Assembly (NCBI GenBank): GCA_035236585.1
Contig: CP141132.1
Span: forward strand, 63,895,880-63,959,879
DNA: 64,000 nucleotides
Direction of reading: 5' to 3'
From: Warburgia ugandensis
Taxonomy: Eukaryota > Streptophyta > Magnoliopsida > Canellales > Canellaceae
Positions 29,076 through 44,439 of the stretch are shown piece after piece. The first letter of the stretch is position 1. Each line of letters starts with the position of its first letter. The position numbers and the translations under genes were made by a program. A model generated the notes under the pieces. The model saw only the letters and a list, made by a program, of their open reading frames with translations, had not been told where the DNA came from and did not search any database.

Positions 29076-30599
29076 GAACATAATGATATTAGAAGAATGA
29101 GATAAAAAAAAGGCCATGTATGAAAATAGAAACTTTTTACATATAGATATTTCTAAAATTAAACTTTCCTAAAACAAAACCTAGAAAGTAATTAAACTAT
29201 TATGAAGATGCAACAACTTTAACTAATGAAACCTAAACCTAACATAGCATGCAATTTAACTTATCAATGAAGGGCAACCTCTAAATATGGATTAACAATC
29301 CAAATAAAACATGCAATTAAAACTTAAGAGGAGTGCACATGATGCATGTATCATAGAAAACAATGAATCTCACGTAATTATGAAGTTCAAAGCACAATGT
29401 AAAATAGCCATCATTTATGTACCATTCATACAAGCATCATCATAATCTACAATGAGCCTTACCCATTATAATTATCATTCACATTCCACCATCCATTCTA
29501 TTTACACAAGTATAAGTAAAGCAATGTTAACTTGCATGATTCTAGCCATCACATAGCACATGTATATACACATTTAGTTACATTCATATAAACATGACTG
29601 AAACAATTAATTTTATGTAAGCAACTACTAGCATTTGACAATCAAGAGATGCTTCTTAAAGCATTCACTAGTAAACTTACATGTATGTCTTGTTCATGCC
29701 CATTTCTAGCAACACATTATAAGTTATTCTTATCAAAGTGATCAACTGTGTACTAGGACCACCTATTGATTAGTTTTGGGAGTTTCAGGTAGATTGATTG
29801 ATGCTTCCAATCTACTCTAATCCAAGTGCAACATGAATTTTATTTGGGTATATATTCCCTTAGGTGTAGTATTGCTTCACTCATTTTCTTTAGCATGTAA
29901 TGCCTTTAGCCTAAGGGTGTAAAGCCAGTTATTAGTTCTAGTCAAGAAGTTACCTTTAGGTCACTTTTTCCTTAGGATTTGTATTGTTTAGTTAGCTAGG
30001 TCATGGTCAATACTAATAACTCTTAGTATGTGGCAATCTTATTCTTTTTTAATTGGAAGCTATATGATTATTGGAAAAAAAAAAAAAAAAACTAATTCCA
30101 ATTGTAAATATGACTCTTGAGAAAATGAAAAGTGGTAAATTGGAATTACCTTCATTAGTTTTGTTTAAGTAACAAGTCTAAGCATTTATTTATTAAGTGT
30201 TATAAAATATCTACCTAATATAGTGCAATTCTCCGTGGAAGGTTATGATCTTACCATTCTTCTTTTAATATGTTATAAGTTAGCAAAACTCTAGAAATTT
30301 AATTTGAAGTTCATGTACCCAACTTCTTGATCAAGTGATGTGCATTTAGTCATAAGATAGAAACTACATTTACTAGTTTAAACCATAAGTAGCTAAAACT
30401 AGGTGTCCAAACTAAACCTTTGGGATTCAATGACAAATTAGTAGGATCAATGCACCATTTGAGACTTAACACTATCAAAGGTGTTAGGGAATTAACTTAG
30501 GATTAAAATTCAAGCAAAATACCTATGTTTCATCACTAATCAATGGCATTTAACCTTAAGGGAAAAGGGTGATATCCTTCAGATTTTCTGTAGTTAGTA

Positions 30600-31477
30600 A
30601 CACACTTTTCCTACACATTAATCACTTAAGAGATTATTTGTAGACAAATGGATGGATTTCATGTTAGATTATGTAAATAAATGTCTAAACATACCCACAT
30701 GCAAGCATGATTCCATGATCAATTATACCAATTTTTGGCACAATAATAACTCATTCACTATTCTATAGTATGATCTATCATACATTTCAACCAGAAACAA
30801 AAAAATTTAAAATTAAAGCTCCAAATCCTACATTAGTATTAGGCACATAAATCATGTATAGTTTACAAAAACTCTTAAAAAACTTCTAATTAACTACTAG
30901 ATTTCTTGGGAAACCTTTGGTATGGAATACATTCTTCATACCCATACTTGAAATGATTCTTCCAAGATTCCCAAATTCTTGTTGGAAATCTAAGCTCTGA
31001 GCTTTGTTGTGTGTTGATTTTCTCTTCTATTTGTAGTCAAGAAAGGCATGAATTGCTCCAATACCTTGGGGTTTTGATTTATGCTACTGCGTTGAGTAAG
31101 ATGATCAGCTTGGATTAGTGATTCGAGTATGTGTCATCTCCAGCAATGGCCTACAACTCGAACAACCAAACCCACTCTGATGCCTTTCTTGGTGTCATAG
31201 GTCCTCTCTAATGACCTATCTTCCTCCCCTTATTCTCCTCCTTTCTCTTCCTCTCCTTCCCCCACTTCTTTTGCTCTTTTTCTTCTCCACTTGCTTCTCT
31301 CCATGTCAAGTTTCTCTCCTTCTGTTGGGTTAGAGAACAGATTTAGATCTGTTCTTCGATTCACTTAAGTGAGAGGGGGTGTCATTATCAAAATGACCCC
31401 CTCCTTTAGTTATCTAATATTTTCTTTATTAAAATTTTAATTATAATATTTTTACTATTTTCTACATCATAGTTACA
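30600..31477. mobile_element. Related gypsy-type LTR (probably solo or partial) inside the CACTA element
   Basis: The right portion follows the same order as the LTRs at 13,167 and 20,281. It has a stretch resembling GATCATCGATCCGAGCCAGCG (here GATTAGTGATTCGAGTATG), TCTCCAGCAATGGCCT, a pyrimidine-rich tract at 31,220-31,320, CGATTCACTTAAG, then the GGGGGTGTCAT..ATGACCCCC motif at 31,375-31,401, and it ends near GTTACA at 31,477. The left boundary is not clear; it could reach back to about 29.5 kb. No internal coding region adjoins it. Confidence 0.6.
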
Positions 31478-32081
31478 GCAAAAAAGAGATGAACGCTACT
31501 CGAACCTCTAATTTCTACAAGTGAGGCCCACTTATTAAATTACCAAATTTCCCTTTCCTAGAAAATTCAAAACTTATTTGTCTAAATTTTGGTTTCAGCA
31601 AACTTAGTGTTTTTTAAATCATTTTTTCAAATACATTCCCAATATTAAGGTTGCAACACTCGATTTACTGTCCATAAAATTTTCACTTTCTAAAACTCTA
31701 AAAATCAAAAGTTTCAATATTCTCTTTTCACTCTAATTTTACATAATTCAATTTTTTGTAAATTTCTATTTAAAAATCAAAGATGTTGCATTATGATTAG
31801 TGTAATGTTGGTTGATTATTCTTGGTGGTCAAATTCATACTTTTCTTACCATTCGCTGTTCAGATTATGGATTAGGCGTGATAAGGTTACTATTTTAATT
31901 ATGACAAATCAGACCGTGAAGATTGTCTGATTTGTTTCATTCTTAGATCAGAAATTTTTTATCCATTCTATATCAATTTTGGGTCAAGGAACTTGCTAGT
32001 AGCATCTCATTCATCAAGCATCACTAGTATTGTTTCCATAATTTTCATATCACCATAACCATGCAAAAAGTCTTCAAACAT

Positions 32082-32082
<1 letters not shown>

Positions 32083-32128
<46 letters not shown>
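32083..32128. repeat. (CA)n followed by (TA)n
   Basis: About 19 CA units then four TA units in the right arm of the CACTA element. Confidence 0.95.
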
Positions 32129-32129
<1 letters not shown>

Positions 32130-32329
32130 GAGACAAATAAAGAGATACTAATCAATACTCAAAAATTGATATCGACCATGAATATGTAAATGTAGTTCCA
32201 ATTCACGATTGTGATTTGTTTGAGGATAGTCACAATTTAGAGTAGAAATTTTAAAGTTGTTTAGTGTGAATGACTTTAAAAGTCTATACTTTTGAAGTTG
32301 TTTACTCTAAATGGCTTTAAAAGTCATAG

Positions 32330-33027
32330 TTTTTAAAGTTGTTTTTTTCAAATGAATTTAAAAACTAATTTACTTATCACTTTAAATATATATTTTATAT
32401 TAGTACTTTATAATATCTTACATAAATACACAATGAAACCTATTTTTTTATAATATTTAACATTGATTCATGCATTCTTTGCACACTCACACACACAAAC
32501 ACATAAACAAAGATGTAAACAAGGGAAATCAAAGTATTTTTTGGAACAAATCCTCACTAATAAAATCCATATTGCCCCCTCATATAATGTTTTCAACCCA
32601 TGCACCTTCTTCACCATTATCACGAACATAATCCTTTCCCACCAAGTACTTTGACTGATGAGATTGTTTTGGTAACAAAAAGGTAATCTATTTCAATATC
32701 TCCTAGGTCATTTTCATCATAAAAATCCCTTTGACAGGATGCTAAAATAGGTCACCATCTCTTATCACATTCGTCTTACATGTATAATACTTGTTTTATT
32801 TGGGATGTCAAATAAATTGATCATTTTTACAACTAATCTTATTTAGGTCATCCATTGTCAATCCAAGGGGATCAGTTTTTCCTTGAGGACATCTATGCAT
32901 GCAATACACACACAAATTAATGGAGAGATAAAAGAAAATATAAGTATTAATAATTATTTTTTTTATCTAAGTGCATGATCAACTTACTCAGTGTATGGTT
33001 GGAGTTTATCAATATTTTCATGCAAAA

Positions 33028-33097
<70 letters not shown>

Positions 33098-33330
33098 TCA
33101 ATGTTATAGTTTTTAAAGTCATTTTTTTCAAACGACTTTAAAAACTAATATAATTTTCACTAAGAAGTATAAATTTTTTATATTAGTAATTTATAATATC
33201 TTACATAAATACACAATGAAACTGATTTTTTTATAATAGTTAGCATTGAAACATGCATTCTTTTCTCACACACACATAAACAAATATGTGAACAAGGAAA
33301 TCAAAATATTTTTTAGAATAACTCCTCATT
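32330..33330. repeat. Dispersed duplication in the CACTA right arm
   Basis: About 230 bp at 32,330-32,560 recur at about 33,105-33,330 (shared words include TTATAATATCTTACATAAAT, ACACAATGAAAC and CATGCATTC). A second pair links 32,058-32,215 with 34,150-34,275 (AAAGAGATACTAA.CAA and ACTCAAAAATTGATAT). The right arm therefore grew by segmental copying. Confidence 0.75.
33031..33094. repeat. (CA)n microsatellite
   Basis: A pure CA run of about 32 units in the right arm of the CACTA element. Confidence 0.96.
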
Positions 33331-33523
33331 TATCATCTTTTATTACATATATTAAATGTTACATTTTATTAGATCTTATTAATATAAGATCATGATCAAA
33401 GAGCTAATCTGAAATGATTTCATCAAAATCTTGCCCCTAGTATTCGGCCGATGCCACTCTAGGGAGAAAGGGTAAAGCTTTAAGCTACAACTTCCTCAGC
33501 CAACTTGATGGTAACATGTCTCT

Positions 33524-34033
33524 TCACCAAACCCTAATTTCGGATGAGAACAATAAATCCAAATGTTCTCTCTTTCTCCAATAGTGAGGTTTAGAAAGAG
33601 AAATAGTTTTTGTTTGCAATGAAATCAGACGATTTTTGTCAAAATCACGATGATCTAACACACTCCTTAACCCCCCATCATCTATAGTGACAGAACCCAC
33701 ATGATCTATAAAATTAAAACAAAGAGAGTTGGTAATAAGAAAGTCATGCATGATAAAAAGGGGTTTTAATTTATTATAGTATTTTTCATGCCACAAATAA
33801 TCAAAATATCCAAAATGAAAAGCAAAAAGGGAAATAGAACAGAGAGATACACAATGACCAGAGAAGTAGGCCATCATGCCACCCATGACATGAAGAACAT
33901 GAACAATGGATATAGGAAAAAATGAGATGACTTTGACCTTTTGTACAAGGACTTTTAAAGTTGTTTTCACACTAAAAGTTGAAATTTTTGAAGTCATTTC
34001 TTGAAAAATGATTTTAAAAGTCGTTAAACTCAT
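33524..34033 (-). CDS. 169-codon open frame in the CACTA right arm, unknown
   Basis: This is the longest unexplained open frame of the CACTA arm. Its first 35 or so codons run through subterminal repeats (SLTTFKIIFQEMTSKISTF), so that part is probably not a real start. The later part (HVGSVTIDDGGLRSVLDHRD) is less repetitive and has no motif I recognise. It may be a captured fragment of host sequence or a chance frame. No promoter or splice evidence was judged. Confidence 0.2.
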   Translation of the reverse strand: MSLTTFKIIFQEMTSKISTFSVKTTLKVLVQKVKVISFFPISIVHVLHVMGGMMAYFSGHCVSLCSISLFAFHFGYFDYLWHEKYYNKLKPLFIMHDFLITNSLCFNFIDHVGSVTIDDGGLRSVLDHRDFDKNRLISLQTKTISLSKPHYWRKREHLDLLFSSEIRVW

Positions 34034-34389
34034 ATTTTTGTGACTTTAAATTCCTAATTAATGCTACAACATATAACATTTGTCAAAAATTAGTGTTGAA
34101 TCATGCATTCTATGCATAATAAATACAAGAATATGCAAAAGACTTAGGTACCATGCAAAACTTCTTCAAACATATATATAATATATGAGATAAATAAAAG
34201 AGATACTAACCAAGACTCAAAAATTGATATTGACTAAAAATATATAATTCTAATTCTAATTCACAATTGGGACTTGGTCCACCCATTACAAAAATCAACA
34301 AATATACATACATATATGAGTCAGTTTGTGTATAAGTAAAGATAGTTGAAAAAATAAATTGAAGGTTGATGAAAAAATTATTTAAACAA

Positions 34390-34795
34390 AATATTACTTT
34401 TATAACTTTTAAAGTCATTTAATTGAAAAATGACTTCTTTAATCTAATGAGAAGAGAAAATTTTATGCAAAAAAGGACTCTTAAAGTCTAAAACTTTTAA
34501 AGTCATTTTGTTCTAAATGATTTCAAAAGTTAAGACTTTTGAAGTCATTTTGTTCTAAACAACTTCAAAAGTTAAAACTTGTAAAATCATTTGATTCAAA
34601 TGACTTTAAAAGTCATTTCCCACATAAAATTTTCTCTTTTCTCTAGACTAAAGAAGTTTTTTTCTATTAAACAACTTCTTAAGTGTAAACTTTTACAGTT
34701 ATTTTTTTCCAAACAACCTGTAAAATATTTACAAAGTCAGCAGTGGTAATAATGACTTCTTTATACCGACTTCAAAAGCCTCATGTGTCGTAGTG
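34390..34795. repeat. CACTA right terminus with subterminal repeats
   Basis: At least ten copies of ACTTTAAAAGTCATTT-like words in both orientations lead to the terminal TGTGTCGTAGTG (CACTACGACACA on the minus strand). In CACTA elements such repeats are transposase binding sites. Confidence 0.82.
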
Positions 34796-36470
34796 TTCCT
34801 AACCCCTTCTTCAAAGGGATGAACTTTGATCTTGTGGAAGCTTTGAATTATGATCTCTCTCCACCTATTTCAACTAGATTTAGCTTTCAAGTACAAGGAA
34901 AGGCACTTTTCCTTTTTTTCACATCTTATTTATAGATTTTGAGGAAAGAAAGCCTTACGAATGGATGATTAAGATCTAAAGATGAAGGAAAGAAAAAATG
35001 GTGGAGAACTTATGGGAGAAAGGTAAGCTAAGGAAAAGGGGGGCAAGAATTCTATTATGGGAATATGAGAGAGGATAATGGAAAGAAATAAGATGGGAAA
35101 GGAAGGAAATAGGAAGAGGCAAGGGTATGGGAGGAAGGGAATAAGTGGGAAAGGAAAGAAATAGAATGAAGTGGCTTAGGACGGAAGGAAGGGAGGTTGA
35201 ATGGAAATAGTAAGTACATCCAAACAAGGGGAGGTGTGGAATCCATATTTAGAAAGTGTTTGACTTGAATTTTAAGGTTGGATTCTAAATGGGATAGAAA
35301 AGTGGGGGAAAAGAAAGGAAAGAAAGTGAATTTAGTAAGGTAGGAAAGAAGAATTTTTTTAGGAAAGGAAAGAAAATTGTTTAGAAGGGAAGGAAGAGAG
35401 ATTGGGTTAACTTTGATCAAACTTAGAAAATGGTAGCTGGGGGGATCTTTTTCATTTTAGGAAAGTGGGATGAATTTAGAACATCATGAGATGGAAAAAG
35501 GAAGGAAGTAAGTTAATGAAAGAATAAGGAATGAGTGTGAAAGGAAAGAGATGGGAAGAAATGTGGGAAAAATGAAAAGTAGGTGAAGAAAATCAAGGGC
35601 GTTCAAAAATAGGAAGTCCTACAAAAGGGGGACATATTTTCAATTTGATTGTGTGAGTATGTTTTTAAAAATCCTGTGATGAGATGGATGTTGGATCAAG
35701 ATAGGTGGTTGAAATCTTCCTTTCCTTAGAATTTTGAGTTGACTTTTCAACATGAAAAAGGTGGCTAGGGTTTCCTTCTTTTCTGCATTTTAACCCTAGC
35801 ACTTAGATTGTATTTACCCTTGAATGGATGGATGAGATCCCATTTAGGTCTTCTTTACAACTTCATTTTTTCTTCACCATTGAATTGGATTGTCCTAAGA
35901 TGAATGAGCTTGATTCTTGTATATTTTTATATGCTCATCTAGACCAATTATGTTTTAACATCTTATATGGTTAAGACACCAAATCATTGGTAGATCTTCT
36001 TTGATTTGGTTAGGTAGGAGAGAGAAAATGAGTAAAAAGTCTTTATGTGACCTCATTCTTCTTCTTTTTCTGAAAAGCTTATTGTATATGATTCCATTGT
36101 ATGTGAATTAAACTTCCTCCATAAGCTTCTTAAGGCTGTGGAATGTATGTGAGTGCGCATGAATTAAAATTTTGCCACATTTTCACCCTCATTTGAGTTT
36201 TTAGCCATTTTGACTTTGATAGTGAACCCCAATGATCAATTTGAACCTTCAGGACTTCATTTTTGGCATTTGTGACCTATGAAGTAACTTGCAATGAATT
36301 TGCTCTTTTGGGGATAAATTTGGTAATTTTTAGCATTTTTTTCATTTGCACTCTAGACTTGCAAAATAGTAGAGTTAATCTTAATTAGTGATAATTAAGT
36401 GATTTCTATGGTTAAAACATTCTAAATATAAGGATATACATGTAATATTTCTATACCATCAGTAAGACCA
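34796..36470. mobile_element. Probable right part of the unclassified repeat around the CACTA
   Basis: A purine-rich stretch (34,980-35,600) is followed by AT-rich sequence. The end (CTTGCAAAATAGTAGAG, GTGATAATTAAGTGATT) resembles the end of the insertion at 57,252-59,497 (CCTGCAAAATATAAAC, AATGATGAGTG). The polypurine-rich DNA gives long minus-strand frames rich in Ser, Pro and Phe that I do not regard as genes. Confidence 0.35.
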
Positions 36471-37395
36471 ATGTTTTAGAAAAGTGCTTGCCTGGAAAGT
36501 AATGAATTTTAGAAACTTTTAATATTGTATTACATATTATTAGTAATTACTTGAATGTAATTGGTATCTACCCCAACATTTAGTAAGAGATTATTGGGCA
36601 ATATCTAAATGAGGAAAGTCTTGGTAGTAAGTGTCTTATATTTAGAATGTATTTTTTTTCCTATGAAACTAATGTACTTAGATAGTTGTTTATAATTGCC
36701 TATTTGGGATGGTATTTTAACTATAAATACCCCAGATATGAATCAAAGGAGCAATATCCAAGGACATTTTTTTACAAGTGCAAGTTTACTTTTTCAAGTT
36801 GGTGATATTTGATGTATTTTTCCAATGAACTAAGAGGACATGTTGCATCTTAGTGCTAATGTTTCTGTAGCACTCAAAGGACTCTAAGTGTGGTGAGGTA
36901 TCTGTAAAGAACTAATCTCAATTGCATTTTGTGGTAGTGATCTTTTTGTACCCACAGAAAAACATGGACATTTTTATTTTATGAATATATATTCTACATA
37001 TTATGTTACCTATCTTTTGTACTCGATTATCCATTGTCATTGTCTTTGAAGAAACAATCAACTTCATGTAAAAAGAAATGGGTTCAGTTCTAGGTTCAAG
37101 AACAATAAATAAGAGAATTAATGCTGATGAAGAATAGTGAACTGTTAGAAGATTGGCAATATTTTACTATATTTGGAATATAGCTGATTGTCTAGTAAAA
37201 CTAGTCACTATTTCAATAGAAAGGTTGTTGGGATGTCATTTTTAGATTTGAAATCTTGTCTCTTTATGTGTTATAACCATTTCAAATGGCAACAATTTCA
37301 TTTAGAATGGATCAATTGACTACAACACTATAAATTGGAGAGCTCAAAAGCTCTAGAACATTTTTTATTTTATTTAAAGAAATTGAATATCTAAT
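36471..37395. other. Possible LTR or promoter remnant, no gene
   Basis: A clear TATA-like CTATAAATACCCC lies at about 36,720, followed by sequence without a frame. This may be the promoter region of a lost LTR element, perhaps of the gypsy fossil to the left. There is no direct proof. Confidence 0.3.
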
Positions 37396-37980
37396 TGTGA
37401 AGCCCTGGGCCAATGAGGGTCGGCCAAGGGAAGGCTGGCAGGCTTTTAGGCTAGGGTGAAGGATAGAGAATTAGTCCCACATCGCCTCGGGAGAGGAAAC
37501 TGGGTTGTTTATAAGAGTTCGAGGAACCCTAATGGTCACAGTGCGTTTTTCCTAGGAAATCAGGGAAGAACAAAGCTGTAAGGAGTGTATGGGTGCCCTA
37601 AAGCGAACAATATTGTAACTGTTGGAACCTTGAGATGTTACAAATGGTATCAGAGCTAGTTTTCCTTGTGGTGTGGTGGCTAGCTGCACGCGAGCGCCTG
37701 GTCATGGCTATTACGTGGGAACATATGTTCCCTGAGGTAAAGATGTGAAATCCTATGCTAATGAGGGCGGGCTAAGAGAAGGCTCGTAGGCTTCTAAGAT
37801 GGGGTGAAGGACAGAGAGTTAGTCTCACATTGCCCGGGGAGAGAAACTAGGCTGTTTATAAGAGTTCGGGGAACTTTAACGGTCACAATGCATTTTTCCT
37901 GTGAAACCAAGAAAGAACAAAGTTGTGAGGGGTGTATGGGCACCCTAAAGCAGACAATATTGTGACTATTGGAACCTCAA
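37396..37980 (+). mobile_element. TRIM (terminal-repeat retrotransposon in miniature)
   Basis: The left LTR is 37,396-37,642 (TGTGAAGCCC to GATGTTACA, 247 bp). A primer site TGGTATCAGAGC (initiator-Met tRNA) is at 37,645-37,656. The internal region is only 101 bp, a purine tract GAGGTAAAGA is at 37,734-37,743, and the right LTR starts at 37,744 (TGTGAAATCC). It encodes nothing and depends on other elements' enzymes. The right LTR runs into the chromovirus LTR at 37,981. The LTRs both contain the CCCACAT..CC.GGGAGAG word typical of such elements, and a TATA-like GTTTATAAGAG. Confidence 0.88.
37718..37733. repeat. 16-bp perfect palindrome in the TRIM
   Basis: GGGAACATATGTTCCC lies directly before the purine tract and the right LTR. 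It is self-complementary over all 16 bases. Confidence 0.9.
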
Positions 37981-41044
<3,064 letters not shown>

Positions 41045-41057
41045 TCCTTCCCACCTT

Positions 41058-42330
41058 AAAAAAAAAAATTATCCTCTAAATTTTCATACATACCTCTATT
41101 CAAATAGCTTTGGGTGGGTCTACCTCATCTCATCCTCCATCTCCCATGTGGCTTCTTGCAATGAATGGGGTTACCAGAGGATTTTGACCAATGGGATGGT
41201 CCTAGTCCTCAATTCTTGGACCTTACTATCCAGGATACGTATAGGTCTATCTTCAAATGTCAAATCAAGTTGCAATTCTTCAGGGATCTACTCAAGTACA
41301 TGAGATGGGTTTGGTATGTACTTCCTTAGCATGGACACATGGAAAACATCGTGTACACCTTTCAACTACGGTGGCAGGGCTAGCTGGTACGCCACCTGTC
41401 CAACTCTGAATAAGATCTGAAAAGGGCCAATGTACCTGGGACTAAGTTTCCCTTTGGTTCCAAACCTCATTACTCTTTTCATAGGGGACATCTTTAAGAA
41501 GACATGTTCACCCACTACAAATTCTAAGTCCTTCCGCCTCTTATCAGCATAACTCTTCTGATGGCTATGGGCTGTCAACAGTCGTTTTTGAATAAGCCAG
41601 ACTTTCTCAGCACATTGTTCCACTAACTTGGACTTCACTATGCATCTCTCTCCCACATTGCTCTAACATATAGGTGACTGACAAGGTCTGCAATAAAGTG
41701 CCTCATATGAAGTCATGCCAATTCTTACGTGGTAACTGTTATTATAAGCAAACTCAACAAGGGACAAATGATCCTCCTAGCTACCCTTCCAGTCCATAAC
41801 GCAAGCCCTCAACATATCCTCAATTGTTTGGATGGTCCTCTCTGTCTAGCCATGAATCTAGGGGTGGAATGTGATGCTAAATCTCAACCTCGACCCCAAG
41901 GCCTTTTGTACATTAAGCCAGTACTTTGAGGTAAACCGTGTGTCTCGATCTGAAATAATTGTCAAGGGAACCCCATGTAAGCTCATGATTTCCTTAATAT
42001 ACAACTTTGCTAAGGTGTCCACAATCTAGTTTTTCCTAATAGGAAGAAAATGAGTAAACTTTGTCAATCTATCAACAATAACTCATATCATGTAATGTCC
42101 ATTAGTAGTCCTCTGAAGACCCACAATGAAGTCCATGGTAAGGTGGTCCCACTTCCACTTGGGAAGATCCAATGTCTGAAGTAACCCAAATGGTTGCTGA
42201 TGCTCTGCTTTGACCTGTTGATAGGTCAAACATCATGCCGTGCACTCTCCAACATCCCTCTTCATCCCATTCCACCAAAAGTGTCATCTAAGGTCTTGGT
42301 ACATCTTCATACCTCTAGGATGAATTGTAT
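41058..42330 (-). pseudogene. Chromovirus integrase and chromodomain
   Basis: The minus strand reads, in order, an integrase core ([50 protein letters not shown]), a linker (QKSYADKRRKDLEFVVGEH, RVMRFGTKGKLSPRYIGPF) and a chromodomain end (VFHVSMLRKYIPNPSHVLE, QEATWEMEDEM). Integrase joins the DNA copy to the genome, and chromodomains steer insertion towards marked chromatin. This is part of an old, broken copy. Confidence 0.85.
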
Positions 42331-42429
42331 ACTGGGACTGATGTGCCTCTTGAAGTAGTTCACACCTCAAATCATCATCCTCCTATACTACTAACATGCC
42401 CTTGAACCTGACACCATCATCTGGTCCTC

Positions 42430-43890
42430 TGAAAAAATTGGCCTTGTTTGCAAGATGCTAAGTCTCCACATCCCTGCTCTATGCTTGTATAATCCTGTCA
42501 AGAAATCTAGACCGGGTCGACAGATTGGCAACCTTCACTCCCGACTTCCTGCTCAAGGCAGGATGACGTTAGCTTTTCTTAGGTGGTACTGTATGGTGAA
42601 GTCGAAGTCCTTGTGGTATTCCATTCATCTGCACTGCCTCATGTTCAATTCACTCTAGGTAAAAAAGTATTTGAGGCTCTTATGACCAGTGAACACCACA
42701 AACTTCTCGCCATATAAATAGTGTCTCTAGGACTTCAATGTAAATACCACTGCCACTAACTCTAGATCATGAGTTAGGCAATTCACCTCATATGTCTTAA
42801 GTTGTCTCAATGCATAAGCAATTACCTTCTCATGTTGCATTAGCACCACTCCTAAGCCCTTACCTGAAGCATCACAATAAACCACATATCCGCCCGAACC
42901 AGAGGGTAAGGCCAAAACTGGTGTGATAATGAGCCTCCTCTTCAGCTCTTGAAAGCTCTCCTCATAGGCGTAGGTCCAAACAAATTTGGTGCCTTTCCTA
43001 GTCAAGGTAGTCAAAGGCAATGCAATCCTCGAGAATCCCTCAATGAACAGATGATAATATCCTGCCAAACCAAGGAAACTATGTATCTCTGTCATCGTCG
43101 TGGGTCTCCCCCAATGTAACGCTGCTTCCACCTTGGCGGGGTCAATAGCCACTCCATCTTTTGATACCACTTGGCCTAGAAACTATACCTTCTCCAGCCA
43201 AAAATCACATTTATTGAATTTTGCATACAACCAATGTCGATGAAGTGTGTCCAACACCGTGCAGAGATGTTCCCTATGTGCCTCATGGCTAGGCGAGTAG
43301 ATTAGGATGTCATCGATAAAGACAATAATGAACTTAAGAAGACTCAGTTCATCAGGGCCATGAATACCATCGGCACGTTGGTCAACTCGAAAGGCAAAAT
43401 GCACTCTTTGGGATATCCTCCTCTCTAATCTGCAATTGATGGTATCCTGACCTTAGGTCTATTTTAGAGAATACTTGCACAAATTGGGGCTGATCAAATA
43501 AATCATCTATGCATGGTAAGGGGTATCAGTTCTTTACAGTGACGGTATTCAGCAACCGACAATCAATTCATAACCTCAACGATCCATCCTTTTTCTTCAC
43601 AAAGAGGACTTGCACTCCCCAAGGAGACCCACTTGTCCTAATGAAGCCCTTATCAAGTAACTCATGTAACTGCACCTTAAGCTCTCTCAACTCTGCTGGA
43701 CCCTTCTTGTATGGTGCCTTACAGATAGGCGACGTACCTAGCACTAAATCAATAGTGAATTCAATCTCTTTACTCGGCAGTAATCCTGGTAACTCCTTAA
43801 GAAAGACATCTGTGAACTCTCGCACAACATCGATATCCTTAATTAAAGGTTGCCTACTATCCTCAATAGTCACATAAGTGATAAATGCTT
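42430..43890 (-). pseudogene. Chromovirus reverse transcriptase and RNase H
   Basis: RT is recognised from its start (EFTDVFLKELPGLLPSKEIE, LLDKGFIRTSGSPWGVQVLF) and its catalytic stretch (FIIVFIDDILIYSPSHEAHR). RNase H follows ([40 protein letters not shown]). The order and wording fit Ty3/gypsy pol. This is part of an old, broken copy. Confidence 0.88.
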
Positions 43891-43993
43891 TGCACCCTCA
43901 TGCATAACACCGTGCCGCCCTCGTAGCAGAGATGATACATGTACTAGACAAACTTTTTTTGCCCTAAAACATAAATACTAGTTGCCTAGGTAC

Positions 43994-44215
43994 CTAAAAA
44001 ATAATCTGTTTCTTACGGCAGTCCACAATAGCCCAATATGTAGCCAAACAATCCATCCCTAATATGACATTATAGTTGACTATGTCCAATAGAATGAGGT
44101 ATGAGTCTATCCTCACACCCGATATCTCCACGGGTATCTCCCGAAGATACTCAGTAGCCTCTACAATCTCTCCCACCAGTGTCAAAATATCCAACCCAAA
44201 TGCCAATTTATGCAC
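43994..44215 (-). pseudogene. Chromovirus aspartic protease region
   Basis: The minus strand reads ILLDIVNYNVILGMDCL followed by AIVDCRKKQIIF, the second half of a gypsy aspartic protease that would cut the polyprotein. A related stretch is present in the element at 13,167-23,025 near 18,150. Confidence 0.8.
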
Positions 44216-44439
44216 TCATACATCAAGACAAGATAAAAAAAAGTACATTAAATAAATGAATGAGTGGACCCTGTATCAAGGAGGGCCCTGGCATGTCAGT
44301 CTGAGACTAGAAGAGTACCTTCAAAAACCTAATTTGAGGCTTGTGCTTTCCTTGATGTGATAGAAAAAACTCCTCTCTAACTATGTGATGCAGTCCTCAT
44401 CTCTGCACCCTTCTCAGCCTACTACTCTCCTTCTATCCC

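Larger units (their letters stand above)
25005..34795 (-). mobile_element. CACTA (En/Spm) DNA transposon, about 9.8 kb, inactive
   Basis: The right end reads on the minus strand CACTACGACACATGAGGC then TTTTGAAGTC, an exact CACTA terminus at 34,795. The left end is a degraded partner (CTACATTGGAGGCTTTTAAA, about 25,010). Both ends carry subterminal repeats of TTTAAAAGTC and its complement: 25,080-25,135 on the left, and 32,240-32,380, 33,105-33,165, 33,945-34,025 and 34,390-34,740 on the right. A decayed multi-exon transposase gene lies between. A gypsy-type LTR and (CA)n arrays are also inside. The three-base target duplication could not be confirmed because the left end is decayed. Confidence 0.82.

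Noticed and set aside
29521-31482. Exact solo-LTR borders from an AGCAA repeat at both sides
   Set aside because: The candidate start (TGTTAACTTG) does not resemble the starts of the related LTRs, and a five-base match is easily found by chance. Only the right part is called.
32083-33094. CRISPR-like spaced repeats
   Set aside because: The repeats are (CA)n arrays and CACTA subterminal motifs in plant DNA; there are no regular spacers.
34976-35420. Minus-strand frames of 83 and 121 codons rich in Ser, Pro and Phe
   Set aside because: A purine-rich plus strand gives low-complexity frames on the minus strand; no signal of a real protein.
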